A DNA stretch of 64,000 bases from contig JACYXH010000479.1 of NCBI GenBank assembly GCA_026745465.1, positions 2,159,300 through 2,223,299 of the forward strand, given 5' to 3'. Positions 33,018-42,990 of this stretch are shown here, one piece after another (the stretch's first letter is position 1; each line of letters begins with the position of its first letter). The position numbers and the translations under genes were made by a program. This DNA comes from Lota lota (Eukaryota > Chordata > Actinopteri > Gadiformes > Lotidae). The notes under the pieces are model-generated. The model was not told where the DNA came from. It was given only the letters and a program-made list of their open reading frames with translations, and did not search any database.

Positions 33018-33212
33018 TGTTGAATGACCTGATACGGAGGGAATACTTTGTAACAGTAGTACTTTTATTTTAACACAATGGTAAGTCTTAGACCAACATT
33101 ACGTGACTAACAGAATACCCAGAGGGGCGCACCAACCACCGCGCATGCACAGTAGCCAGAACGGTGGCTGCCATGGGAGCGCATTCAAACAGCACATTGC
33201 GAATGCTCTACA
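33018..33212 (-). repeat. Mag-like 5' LTR
   Basis: 195 bp. It differs from the partner LTR in four positions around 33142-33166. Confidence 0.9.
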
Positions 33213-33217
33213 CGCAC

Positions 33218-33641
33218 CTTAGAATATCCGTCTATTTCCTAGCAGCGGAACCTAGTTTTTGCCAAAAGCAAAACAATAACCGTCTTTATGGCAACGAATG
33301 CTCTATGGTTTGGAGAAAAATCCGGCTAAATCATTTATCTTTAGATTAGTAAATTACTGAAGTGCACTATTGGAGATAAATCCTCATCTAGGTTTGTGTA
33401 AATGAACCTCTACATAGAACTCATAAACTCGTAAGCAACATGAACTGTGCTTACATTGTATACATCACAGCGTCCCGCTCCTATCACGGGCACCAGGAAT
33501 CAATCATTTCGGGGGGGTTTCAGAATATTGTGTTCATATTACATTGTCATGTTCATGTATTAAATACCGGATAAATGCGTGCGTGTTACAGAAAATGAAA
33601 TAATGGCCATAGGTCGTAAACAAGCGCATATGGATATAAAC
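33218..33641. other. Non-coding spacer
   Basis: No recognised feature between the mag-like element and Gypsy-3. Confidence 0.55.
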
Positions 33642-33866
33642 TGTAACGGTTCTAGGTTGCGTTGTTTGTGTGCGTTGTGCTAATGTTGTGATTGGGTGCT
33701 CAGGAGGAGGGGGCGGGCCTTGGGAGGAGAGATTTACGGTTAGAGATTTAGAGAAGTTCATGTTCCTTTGTTATAGCGTTCGATAACGTGTGTCTGCCAT
33801 TATTAAAAGGGAGTTAATCAAAACAACCTGTGTGGTGCTTGGACGAATAGAAACAGGGTTGCTACA
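33642..33866 (+). repeat. Gypsy-3 5' LTR
   Basis: 225 bp, TGTAACGGTTCTAGG…GGGTTGCTACA. Confidence 0.92.
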
Positions 33867-34942
33867 TTTGGTGTCAGAAGTAAAACGACAACTGGACAAA
33901 ACGAAGGACGTGACTTTGCCACACTCACTGCCCGTCGCCTAGCATTAGCGCATGAGGCTAACTGCTTGAGCAAACGATAGTGATGGCGTCCGGTACAAAG
34001 CCAGAGATAAAGAAGGAGGATCCTGACGATGAGTCCCTGGGGGCATACGGATTACCGCGGGACCACGCACGAGAACTCCGCCGGGTGATGGAGCAGAGAG
34101 ACAACGTGAATGAGTCCACGAGGAGGCTAGCAGCTGAAGTGAGGTTCGGCCCCGGTGAAACACGTCGCGGAGACGCCGCGACAGCACCGCGGTGGGAGGA
34201 GACGAGCGGTAACAGAGACGCCGGCGCACCCCACACTGCTTTCAACGTGAAGACTCCGAAATACTCTGGTAAATCGAACTGGGAAGCATTTCAAGCACAA
34301 TTTGAATTATTAGCACAGGCTACAGGCTGGTCCAGGGAGGTTAAAGCTGGCAGCTGGCATTATGCCTTACGGAGGATGCACTGTCATGCCTCCTTGTACT
34401 TAGCCCTGAGGAGAGACAGGACTATGAGGCTTTGACCGGTGCCCTGTAGAGACGTTTTGGACAGTGTTCGCAACCAGGCGTGCTTAGGTCTGAATTGTGC
34501 AATAGGCGTAGGCAACCGGGTGAGCCACTTCGCACGCTGGCTAATGATATTGAATGCCTCGCTAGGCGGGCCTACGCCCACATGCCGCCGCCGGTCCAGA
34601 GTGAGTTGGCCAGAGACCAGTTCATTCAAGTGCTCTTGCCCAGGGAGCTACGTGTGCAGACACAACTAGCACGCCCCCAGACCGTACAGGACGCGCTGGA
34701 ACTGGCCCTGGAGAAGGAAGCTGTGGGAGCGGTGCTGCCAGACTGCCGGTTGATTGATGGTGTTGCAGTGTCGAAAAACTGCTGTTGAGGAGAATGCTGC
34801 AGAAATAAAGCCAGCGTGGGTCACGGACCTGACGGAACTGATCCGTGCTGCCACCCTCCAGCCCACTCACAATTGCCTTCCTACACCACCTCGGCGCCAC
34901 GCCATGGTCTGCTGGGGGTGTGGCCAACCTGGCCATCTACGC

Positions 34943-37421
34943 CAGTGGTGTCAAACTCAATCACAGAAGGGGCCAAAAAAAAAAAATGGGTCCAAGTCGC
35001 GGGCCAAACAGTCGATATTTATTGAAAATAACATGTTTTTTCAGATGTATTATCACAAATTAACTTAACTTCTCCAAAAGCACCTAAGAGAATTCAGAAC
35101 AAACCAAGCTTACAGATTTAACAATGTAATGTAATCAAATTTCAAATAAGACATATCAGTGGCATTATCTGTCAGGAGTTTTCCACTGAGTCATTTCTAA
35201 TGAAAATGTTTTTGGTAGTAATAATAATAACTTATTTTATTGAAAATTTGCAAACATTTCAGACATAACTATTAACAGTATTCCTTGTGATTACAGGAGA
35301 AAAATGCAAAAACATTTAAGTACATTTTGCTCTGATGCACATTAGCCCAAGCCAGATGCTTGGCATATTTTCTTAGCTGCAAGTTCATCAATGTCTGGAG
35401 TCAGGCTCTGAGCTGTGGCAATTCTCAGGATGGAGTGAAGGTGTCCGTCACTGAGACGACTCCTGTGTGATGTTTTGTTCATCTTCATCAAAGAGAAAAG
35501 TTGCTCACACAGTTATGTGCTACCAAACATGCAAAGCATTTGAGCAGCTTGTAGGCAGAATTGCGGCATCGTTTCAGGGATGAAATGTGGGAACTGTGAG
35601 GCGCCCAGAGTCATACTTCGCCTTAAGTGTGTCACTACATTGGAGGTCGAGCAGCTCCATTTGGATGTTGCCTTTTCCACGTCAACCGCAAACGGATTAC
35701 TGAGAAGTTCAAACTTAGTTTTCTGCGCTTCGATGTCGGCAAATCGCCGTGTGAACTCGGTACTAAGTATGCCCAGTTTTTCAGCAAAATGTGCACTTGG
35801 AAAAATAGCGGCAGAAATCTTGTGCGTCATCGACAGGCAGCACGGAAAGTGACCCAAGTTTCCTTCCAACATATGCGTCTCCCACAGACGCAGTTTGGAT
35901 TTAAAAGCCCTCACTGCAGCATGCATGTCTGTGATCACACGGTCCCGTCCCTGAAGCTGGAGGTTTAGCGCATTGAGATGGTTCGTTATATCACACAGAA
36001 ATGCCAGCTCACACAGCCACTTTTCATCATGGAGCTCTGTGGTGTCTTTCCCTTTGCTTTCCATAAACTGACAGATATCCTCACGCAACTCGAAATATCT
36101 GTTGAGCACTTTCCCTCGACTTAGCCAGCGCACCTCTGTGTGATAGGGGACGTCACCATTTTTAGAATCGATCTCCTCCAGAAATGCCTTAAACTGGCGG
36201 TGGTTTAAACCTTTGGCTCTTATAAAGTTAATAGTCTGTGTCACGGTGCTCATCACATGTTCCATTTTTAGCGCTTTGCCGCACAATGTTTCTTGGTGTA
36301 AAATGCAGTGGTAAACTGTCAGCTCACCTGCGCAATTGTCCTCCCGCATCTTATCCCGCATTCTGCCCACTAATCCACTCTTTCTACCGCACATTGCAGG
36401 CGCTCCATCTGTTGTCAGTCCTACCAGTTTGTCCCAAGGCCGCTTCATTTCATTTACACAATTAGATACTTCTTCAAATATGTCTTTTCCCGTGGTTGTG
36501 CCGTGCATTGATTTAATTCCCAAAAGTTCCTCTGTAACGCGCAAGTCAGAGTCCACTCCACGGGTGAAGATTGACAGCTGGGCAGTATCTGTTGTGTCGC
36601 TGCTCTCATCCACAGCAAAGGAATATGCAATGAAATATTTTCCTTTGTCCATTAGCTAATTTTGTATATTGGTAGCAGGCTCGCATGTCCGGTCAGCAAC
36701 GGTGTTTCTGGTAAGGCTTACATTTAAAAATGCTTGCTTTTGGTCAGGACACACGACTTCGCACACTTTAATCATGCATCGCTTCACAAACTCTCCCTCG
36801 GTAAATGGCCGGGCCGATTTAGCTATTTCTTCAGCCACAATGAAACTAGCTTTAACGGCAGCTTCACTTTGAGATTTAGCTTTTTTGAACATAGCCTGCT
36901 GTGACACCAGACGTTTTTTCAACTCTTCTACCTTCTGGAGCTTCTGCCGTGTGTCCAGTTCCTTGTACCCGTCCCCGTGTTTCGTTTCATAGTGTCGTCT
37001 TATGTTGTATTCTTTAATTACGGCCACAACAGCTCCGCATACAAGACAAACAGATTTACCCCTTGTGTTAGTGAACAGATACTCTGCCTCCCATCTGTCT
37101 TGAAAGCCCCTGTTTTCAATGTCCGCCTTTCGTTTGGCCATTTTTGGGAGGGCTAGAGTTAGCTTAAAGTTTATCCGAAGTGACAGAATAAGCGTGAGAC
37201 TGGAGAGTTTGTCAATAAAGGGGCTTGCCGCCGTTGATTCATGTCTCAACCAATAGCTGACGCCAGTTATTGCAGTGCAGTCTGGGATTTGTAGTATTAA
37301 TGATGTGCGTGCTATTTTCCGGCGGGCCAATTCTGATTGACATAAAATATTATATCGCGGGCCGGAGACAATTGTCCAGCAGGCCGGATGTGGCCCGCGG
37401 GCCTTGAGATTGACATGTATG
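34943..37421 (-). mobile_element. hAT transposon (GTF2IRD2/ZBED5-like group) in Gypsy-3 gag
   Basis: An exact 8-bp TSD ATCTACGC lies at 34935-34942 and 37422-37429. The left end CAGTGGTGTCAAACTCA is a typical hAT terminus. The right end (TTGAGATTGACATGTATG) is its diverged inverse. The 2479-bp interior encodes one transposase on the minus strand with two in-frame stops. Confidence 0.93.
35342..37141 (-). pseudogene. hAT transposase with two in-frame stop codons
   Basis: The chosen start is the ATG at 37141 (MAKRKADIENRGFQDRWEAE). The frame then runs 1800 nt to the stop at 35342-35344, except for stops at 36656-36658 (TAG) and about 35513-35515 (TAA, where the family has tyrosine before CEQLFS). 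Near the N-terminus is a BED-like zinc finger (CLVCGAVVAVIKEYNIRRHY…H). The RNase H-like core follows (FAVDESSDTTDTAQL; LTTDGAPAM; VRWLSRG). The C-terminal hAT dimerisation segment reads LFSLMKMNKTSHRSRLSD. The group is the source of the domesticated GTF2IRD2/ZBED5-type genes. With only two point-type breaks in 600 codons, the copy is not very old. Confidence 0.9.
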
Positions 37422-37599
37422 ATCTACGCTGTCAGTGCCCCACATTTTCCGGAGCCCAGGGAAATGACCGGGGTTCTGTATAAACGGGAAGATACGGACC
37501 CCTGAAGGTACCCGACCTGTATCGACCACCAGCGGAGGAGCCCAACAGCACAGCTGGGGGAACAGGGCTTCACTCCCCCCAGAAGCAGACGACACCGTG

Positions 37600-39626
37600 G
37601 GTCCAGTGGTTGCGGTGGGTTGGACCTGTGCTTGGGGCTTTTGCCATGTCCCTCACAGTGGAGGGGGTTGCATGCACGGCACTAGTGAATACGGGCTCCA
37701 CTGCAACACTAGTCAGGCCCGACATTCTCCCAAGCAGTACAGTAGTACAAAAGACCTCAGTACAGCTATGAATGGTAACCGGGGATTTAGCCCCCATGAG
37801 AGGTAGGGCAAAGGTTAACCTTAAATTGGGGGGGGGGGGTATCTGTGAGCTTTGAGGTATGGGTAGCTGAGGTGCAAGAGTCCTGTATAATAGGTGTGGA
37901 CATTTTGAGAAGTGCAGGCTGCCTCATAGATCTGAGTGACAACACACTTAGTTTGCCTAGGGGCCCTAAAGTCAACATAGTCCCACTCCCACAACCCAGT
38001 GTGCCGCACCTACTGCCTGTTAGCACCTCAAAACCACATGTAATGCGCAGTACCAACCCTCCTCCGCATGCCCACCCGCATCCCACCACCGCTCCAACCC
38101 CAAGCCCCTTTCAGATCCCTGCGAGGGAGGAGAGCAACCATCTGATCTCCCCGGCTACAAAGGGAATAGCAGACCGGCTGTCTGTGGTGAGGGAGATCTG
38201 GAGACAGAACAGTGAGGGGCTGACCGACCAGCAGCAGATGCAGCTGTGGCAGGTACTGATGGAGTTCAAGGACCTGTTTGCCCTCAATGAGGAGGAGGTA
38301 GGCCTGACGCACCTGGTTCAGCACAAGATAGACACCCGTGACTCACAACCTATCAAAATGCGTCCCTGGCGTCTTCCCCTGGCCCGACAAGAGGCTGCAG
38401 ACAAGGCGCTGGAGGAGATGCAGAAGGCTGGGATTGTCAAACCGTCAGAGAGCCCGTGGGCTGCAGCAGTGGTCATGGTCCCCAAAAAGAGCAGCTCCAG
38501 ATGGAGGTTCTGCGTGGACTACAGGCCCCTCAACAGCGTGACCAAGAAAAACTCCTACCCCCTCCCTCGGATTGATGAGTCTTTGGACCTGGTGGCGGGA
38601 TCGGCATGGTTCTCCTCGCTGGACCTGCAGAGTGGGTACTGGTAGGTGCCCCTCTCCCCGGAGGCTCGACCGAAAACGGCCTTCTATCCGGGTGGAGGTC
38701 TGTGGCAGTTCCGTGTCCTCAGCTTTTGTCTGTGCAACGCCCCTGCCACGTTCGACCGCCTGATGGACAGGGTGCTAGCCGACATTCCTAGGCGGCAATG
38801 CCTTATGTACCTGGATGATATCCTGGTCCATGGAAGCTTACACCCAGACAAGTGTCACTTTTTGAGGAAGGAGGTGATATTTCTAGGATACAAGGTTGGC
38901 GGTGAGGGCGTTGGGACTGTCGAGGAAAAGATACAGGCAGTGAAAGACTGGCCAACACCTGCTTCCTGGGCCTTGCTTCTTACTACAGGAAGTTTGTGGG
39001 TGGTTTCTCCTGCACAGCTGCCCCTCTGTATCGCCTTCTATAGAAAGATACTGACTTTTCATGGACAGGACTGTCAACAGGCCTTCACCTCTCTACAAGA
39101 GGCGCTGATAACAGCCCCTATCCTGGCCGCACCCGACCCCATCCTACCATTTGTGGTCGACACAGATGCCAGCAATGTTGGCATGGGCACTGTCTTGGCT
39201 CAGGTAAGGCCGGATGGAGAGAGGGTGGTGGCATATTTCAGCAAGTCCTTTAACAAAGCTGAGCAGCGCTATTGCGTCACGCAGCGAGAGTTGCTCGCTC
39301 TCGTGATGGCGATAAGACATTTTAAGTACTACCTGTACGGCCAGCCCTTCACCGTCAGAACTGACCACGCCGCCCTCCAGTGGTTGATATCCTTCAGGGA
39401 GCCGGAGGGACAGATCGCCCGCTGGTTGGAAGAACTCCAGTCGCACTCCTTCACAGTCGTGCACAGAGCCGGGGCCCGCCACACTAATGCGGACGCCCTG
39501 TCTCGCCGGCCCTGTGCATCTGGCGGTTGCCGCCATTGCGAGCGGAGGGAGGCAAGTGAAAGAGAAATGTGTGAGGAGGAGAGCTGCATGGGGGCTGTCC
39601 GACCTCCCAGGCGCTGGAGGTGGTAG
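37600..39626 (+). pseudogene. Gypsy-3 protease, RT and RNase H
   Basis: The protease region at about 37655-37770 reads ALVNTGSTATLV. The catalytic Asp codon of DTG is Asn (AAT, 37688-37690). A TGA follows at about 37769. The RT frame is 37845-38645 (VPKKSSSRWRFCVDYRPLNS, FSSLDLQSGYW), cut by a TAG at 38643-38645. It continues in frame with LMYLDDILVHGS (catalytic YLDD). About 30 residues of the thumb are missing after that, and a compensated frameshift covers 38960-39050. RNase H reads FVVDTDASNVGMGTVL and TDHAALQW, ending ADALSRRPC. It is inactive as it stands. Confidence 0.87.
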
Positions 39627-40027
39627 ATGTGGCGGAATGGAGGACCCAGCAGGCTCAGGATGTGGACCTGGAGCCTGTACTGCAGTGGGTGGAGTCGGGG
39701 AGTCTACCACCCTGGGAGGAGGTGACTGGCCGTCCACCGGCAATCAAGGGACTGTGGGCCAAGTTTGATGCACTGCGTGTCAGAGACGGCGTGCTACAGA
39801 GGGCGTGGAAGGAGCCGGCCACCAGAGAGGAGAGGTGGCAGGTTGTTGTTCCCAGGGCACTTAGGGAGGCAGTGCTCAAAACCGCTCATGGGACTGTGGG
39901 GGCGGGGCATTTTGGGGTCTCTAAAACGCTCCGACGCCTCATACAGGGGTTTTATTGGGGGCAGTTCAAAAGAGACGTGGAGGACTTTTGTCGCCGCTGC
40001 GATGCATGCGCCGCACACAAGGGCCCC
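39620..40027 (+). pseudogene. Gypsy-3 integrase, N-terminal zinc-binding part
   Basis: A frame of about 136 codons before the insertion. It has the H2C2 finger (AHGTVGAGHFGV … CRRCDACAAHKGP). It ends exactly at 40027, where the coiled-coil LTR element is inserted after AAGGGCCCC. The homologous continuation is at 42939. Confidence 0.85.
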
Positions 40028-40612
40028 TGTGGCAACCCGGCCCCACGACAGCGCCCCAGGCGGCTCAGGGGAGCGGTGGTAGACGGAGTTTACCACCGCT
40101 CTCCGGAATATCGCACACCGGAGCGCATTAGCGCTGGTCGCAATCAGGGAGATGGGCGACACCCGCGACGGAGGAGACGCGGATATAAGCGGCGCTCGGC
40201 GTGGCTTACGGGAGGGAGAAAGACGCGAGACGAGGAATCTCTGCGTTACGAGGAGGAGATTCCTCGGCGCCTACGAGAGACGCGATCGCCGAAGGATATC
40301 TGTCGGCGATACAGGAAGGACTTCGCTCGGCCGCAACACGGACCAAAGGAATTCTCTCGACGGCAAGTCAGAGAAGGAGTTCCTCGCACAGCGGAGGCTC
40401 CACGGGAACCCCCGACGGCTGTATCTGACCGTCCCCCGGAGAAGCGACGGAGAGGACCCCGGACTTTGTTTAATTTAGTTTGGAGTTAGGCACGGCCTAA
40501 CTTATGAGTATTATTTAACTGTTGAATAAATACGCCTCTTTGGCTTCGAACTGACTTCCGGTTTGTGTTCACTGGGGGGGAGACAACCGCACGGTGGAAC
40601 CGGGTTGCCACA
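40028..40612 (+). repeat. 5' LTR of the coiled-coil element
   Basis: 585 bp. A TATA box (TATAA, 40184-40188) and a polyadenylation signal AATAAA (40525-40530) are present. Compared with the partner it lacks about 93 bp after GAGTTCC. Confidence 0.92.
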
Positions 40613-40732
40613 TATGGTGGAGAATGCGGGCAACTCGACCCAGCTACGGAGTCCCCCAGTGAGCACCACCGAACCGGCAAGGAACCCCGACGGAGCGACA
40701 AGCTACGGTCCAGTCGCTCATTAAAAAAAAAA

Positions 40733-42421
40733 ATGGAAGTAACCGTCTCGGCGTTGCTGAAGCGGCAAGCGGAGCTCCAGGCGGCAATGGTGACCTTGTG
40801 CCAGCGCGTGACCCCGGCTGTGGAATTTCCTCCCAGTACCAACGACAGGCTTAAGGGGAAGCTAGGCGACAGCGAGGCTCACGTGCAGCTGGCTGAGGAG
40901 CGCAGCCACGAGCTGGTGGGCAAGCTAGCAGACATGATGGAGCGGCGGTACTGCATGGAGGAGGAGAGCGACGCGCTGCGGAACAAGGTCAGCAAGCTGG
41001 AAGCTCAGTGTCACGAGGGCAGCCAGGAGAAGGAGAGGAACGCTCAGCTGACTGCCAAAGTACAGGAGTTGGAGACCAAGCGGGGTTCTGTAATGGAGCC
41101 GAAGGTCAATGCCCTTCAGAAGAAGGTTGAGAACCTGCAGGAGCAGCTTCGGGACAAGGAGAAGCAGGTGGGCAGACTGAAAGAGAGGGTCAAGTCTCTG
41201 CAGGTAGACACCTCCAACCAGGACACCGCTCTCGCCACATTGGAGGAATCCCTCGCTGAGAAGGAGCGTATCATCGAACGGATGAAGGAGCTGATCCGGG
41301 AACTGGAGGACACCCGCATATCCCAGGAGGAGATCCTGGCACAGGCCAAGGAGACAGGAAATAGGCTGGAGGCACGCATTGCCCAGCTGGAGGAGGAGCA
41401 GTGTAAGACGGAGCTCGTCAACGACCGCCTCAAGAGAGCCATGCTGCAGACGGACCAGATGAGCATGGAGCTGACGGCGGAGCGCAGTACCTCCCAGCGC
41501 CTGGAGGGGGCTCGCGCTCAGATGGAGCGCCAGAACAAGGAGCTGAAACTCAAACTGCAGGTGCTGGAGGGAACCGTCAAGTCCAAGTACAAGGCATCCA
41601 TGGAGGCCAAGAGCGCTCCGCGGGAAGAACAGCTGGACATGGAGACCAGGGAGAGGCAGGCGGCCTCCAAGCTCTCTTCTGTTAAGAAGCAGGCCAGTCC
41701 CGTCGCCATGGAGACTGAGAAAAGGCTCAGGAAAGACCCGACGAGGATCAAGGTCCTGGACCACCTGGAGACCCTGAAGAGGGAGAATAAAGACCTGCAG
41801 GTGCAGCTCGAGAGGGAGACGACCCGCTGCGGACAGCTAGGGGCGGCCAACGCCAAGCTGAATGAGCGGCTAGCCTCTAAACAGCACCTGGGCCGCAGCA
41901 ACCAGCACCTGGGCCGCAGCAACCAGCACCTGGGCCGCAGCAACCAGCACCTGGGCCGCAGGGACCAGCGGCGGGGCCGCAGAGACCAGCGGCTGGAGCG
42001 CAGCCACCATCAGCTGGAGGATCCGCTGGCCAAGTTGTGGAGGAGGACCCAGGCGGCCGGCTATGCCGACCCACGCCAGACCGAGGAGTACCGGGGCGAC
42101 AGGCATGGACTACACCCGAGGCGGCACAGACGCGCCGCCCGACCCGCCTACGGGGCCCCATGGCCCAATCCTCCTCCGAAGAGGGTGACAGGAACCCCCG
42201 GCAACACCTGCATCTGGGCGGTCTGGAGAAGGCCGGGCCTTCGTCAAAGGGTGGAGGAGTGTGGCAACCCGGCCCCACGACAGCGCCCCAGGCGGCTCAG
42301 GGGAGCGGTGGTAGACGGAGTTTACCACCGCTCTCCGGAATATCGCACACCGGAGCGCATTAGCGCTGGTCGCAATCAGGGAGACTGGGCGACACCCGCG
42401 ACGGAGGAGACGCGGATATAA
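40733..42421 (+). CDS. Chimeric coiled-coil protein (ERC-like + non-muscle myosin tail-like)
   Basis: 562 codons from the ATG at 40733, the first after the primer site, preceded by an A run. Residues 1-120 are charged and helical but unassigned. Residues 121-186 strongly resemble the ERC/ELKS/CAST scaffold ([29 protein letters not shown]). Residues 187-311 resemble the non-muscle myosin II heavy-chain rod ([53 protein letters not shown]), shortened by in-frame deletions. Residues 384-425 are six 7-residue repeats (QHLGRSN). The last 54 residues are read from the 3' LTR. No introns, no gag or pol motifs and no transmembrane segment were seen. A capsid-like role has not been excluded. The host-origin reading comes from remembered family sequences and needs a search. 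Confidence 0.8.
   Translation: MEVTVSALLKRQAELQAAMVTLCQRVTPAVEFPPSTNDRLKGKLGDSEAHVQLAEERSHELVGKLADMMERRYCMEEESDALRNKVSKLEAQCHEGSQEKERNAQLTAKVQELETKRGSVMEPKVNALQKKVENLQEQLRDKEKQVGRLKERVKSLQVDTSNQDTALATLEESLAEKERIIERMKELIRELEDTRISQEEILAQAKETGNRLEARIAQLEEEQCKTELVNDRLKRAMLQTDQMSMELTAERSTSQRLEGARAQMERQNKELKLKLQVLEGTVKSKYKASMEAKSAPREEQLDMETRERQAASKLSSVKKQASPVAMETEKRLRKDPTRIKVLDHLETLKRENKDLQVQLERETTRCGQLGAANAKLNERLASKQHLGRSNQHLGRSNQHLGRSNQHLGRRDQRRGRRDQRLERSHHQLEDPLAKLWRRTQAAGYADPRQTEEYRGDRHGLHPRRHRRAARPAYGAPWPNPPPKRVTGTPGNTCIWAVWRRPGLRQRVEECGNPAPRQRPRRLRGAVVDGVYHRSPEYRTPERISAGRNQGDWATPATEETRI
41882..42007 (+). repeat. 21-bp tandem repeat in the coiled-coil ORF
   Basis: Six 21-bp units. Four are CAGCACCTGGGCCGCAGCAA plus C, with minor changes, and two are diverged. 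They preserve the reading frame. Confidence 0.92.
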
Positions 42422-42938
42422 GCGGCGCTCGGCGTGGCTTACGGGAGGGAGAAAGACGCGAGACGAGGAATCTCTGCGTTACGAGGAGGAGATTCCTCGG
42501 CGCCTACGAGAGACGCGATCGCCGAAGGATATCTGTCGGCGATACAGGAAGGACTTCGCTCGGCCGCAACACGGACCAAAGGAATTCTCTCGACGGCAAC
42601 TCAGAGAAGGAGTTCCCTCGTCGGCGACACGAGTACGCCCGGCCGTGACACGAGGAGTGTCCTGAACCCCGGTAGTCCCCGATGGACGGTCGACAAGCGG
42701 GACTACCCCTCGCACAGCGGAGGCTCCACGGGAACCCCCGACGGCTGTATCTGACCGTCCCCCGGAGAAGCGACGGAGAGGACCCCGGACTTTGTTTAAT
42801 TTAGTTTGGAGTTAGGCACGGCCTAACTTATGAGTATTATTTAACTGTTGAATAAATACGCCTCTTTGGCTTCGAACTGACTTCCGGTTTGTGTTCACTG
42901 GGGGGGAGACTACCGCACGGTGGAACCGGGTTGCCACA
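42260..42938 (+). repeat. 3' LTR of the coiled-coil element
   Basis: 679 bp. It contains the block of about 93 bp at about 42617-42709 that is absent from the 5' LTR. The breakpoints share CCTCG, which suggests loss in the 5' copy by slippage or recombination between short repeats. Confidence 0.92.
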
Positions 42939-42990
42939 CCCCCTAGACTAGTCTCACGCTCAGCTACAGCAGCAGGCAGCGGGGGCACCA

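Larger units (their letters stand above)
30132..33212 (-). mobile_element. Mag-like Ty3 element lacking RT and RNase H
   Basis: Two 195-bp LTRs (30132-30326 and 33018-33212) sit between an exact TSD CGCAC (30127-30131 and 33213-33217). They differ at four clustered positions. On the minus strand the sequence after the 5' LTR is TGGTGTCAGAAGTGAACAC, matching the 3' end of tRNA-Leu for 12-14 bases. The interior codes for gag, protease and integrase only, at 3.1 kb in place of about 5 kb. The gag and integrase style resembles the mag / K02A2.6-like group, so it is a deletion derivative. Confidence 0.9.
33980..37480 (+). pseudogene. Gypsy-3 gag, frameshifted and split by hAT
   Basis: The start is within MMASGTKPEIKKEDPDDESL (ATG 33980 or 33983). 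A capsid-type segment follows (VKTPKYSGKSNWEAFQAQFELLAQATGW). Frame changes occur near 34360-34480 and 34760. The later part reads RRQPGEPLRTLANDIE and PLPRELRVQTQLARPQ-like sequence. The first half of a CCHC knuckle (CWGCGQPGHLR) ends exactly at the hAT insertion site at 34942, and its last cysteine lies beyond the transposon at about 37432. The product is broken. Confidence 0.75.
40028..42938 (+). mobile_element. Non-autonomous LTR element carrying a captured host coiled-coil ORF
   Basis: The 5' LTR is 40028-40612 and the 3' LTR is 42260-42938, both TGTGGCAACCC…GGGTTGCCACA with 13-bp terminal inverted repeats (TGTGGCAACCCGG). The TSD is CCCC (40024-40027 and 42939-42942), agreeing with the interrupted integrase codons. 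The leader TATGGTGGAGAATGCGGGC resembles the Ala-tRNA primer site with one extra A. A polypurine tract, AAAGGGTGGAGGAG, precedes the 3' LTR. The interior (40613-42259) has no protease, RT, RNase H or integrase. It holds one long coiled-coil frame with segments like ERC and non-muscle myosin heavy chain. The LTRs differ by about three substitutions, one 1-bp indel and one block of about 93 bp, so it is young. Confidence 0.9.

Noticed and set aside
40925-41764. 279-codon leucine-rich minus-strand frame
   Set aside because: Antisense of the coiled-coil ORF. CTC/CTG codons opposite GAG/CAG make a false leucine-rich frame.
42434-42754. 106-codon ORF inside the 3' LTR of the coiled-coil element, partly repeated in the 5' LTR
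   Set aside because: It lies in LTR sequence, has no recognised domain and is disrupted by the block of about 93 bp missing from the partner LTR.
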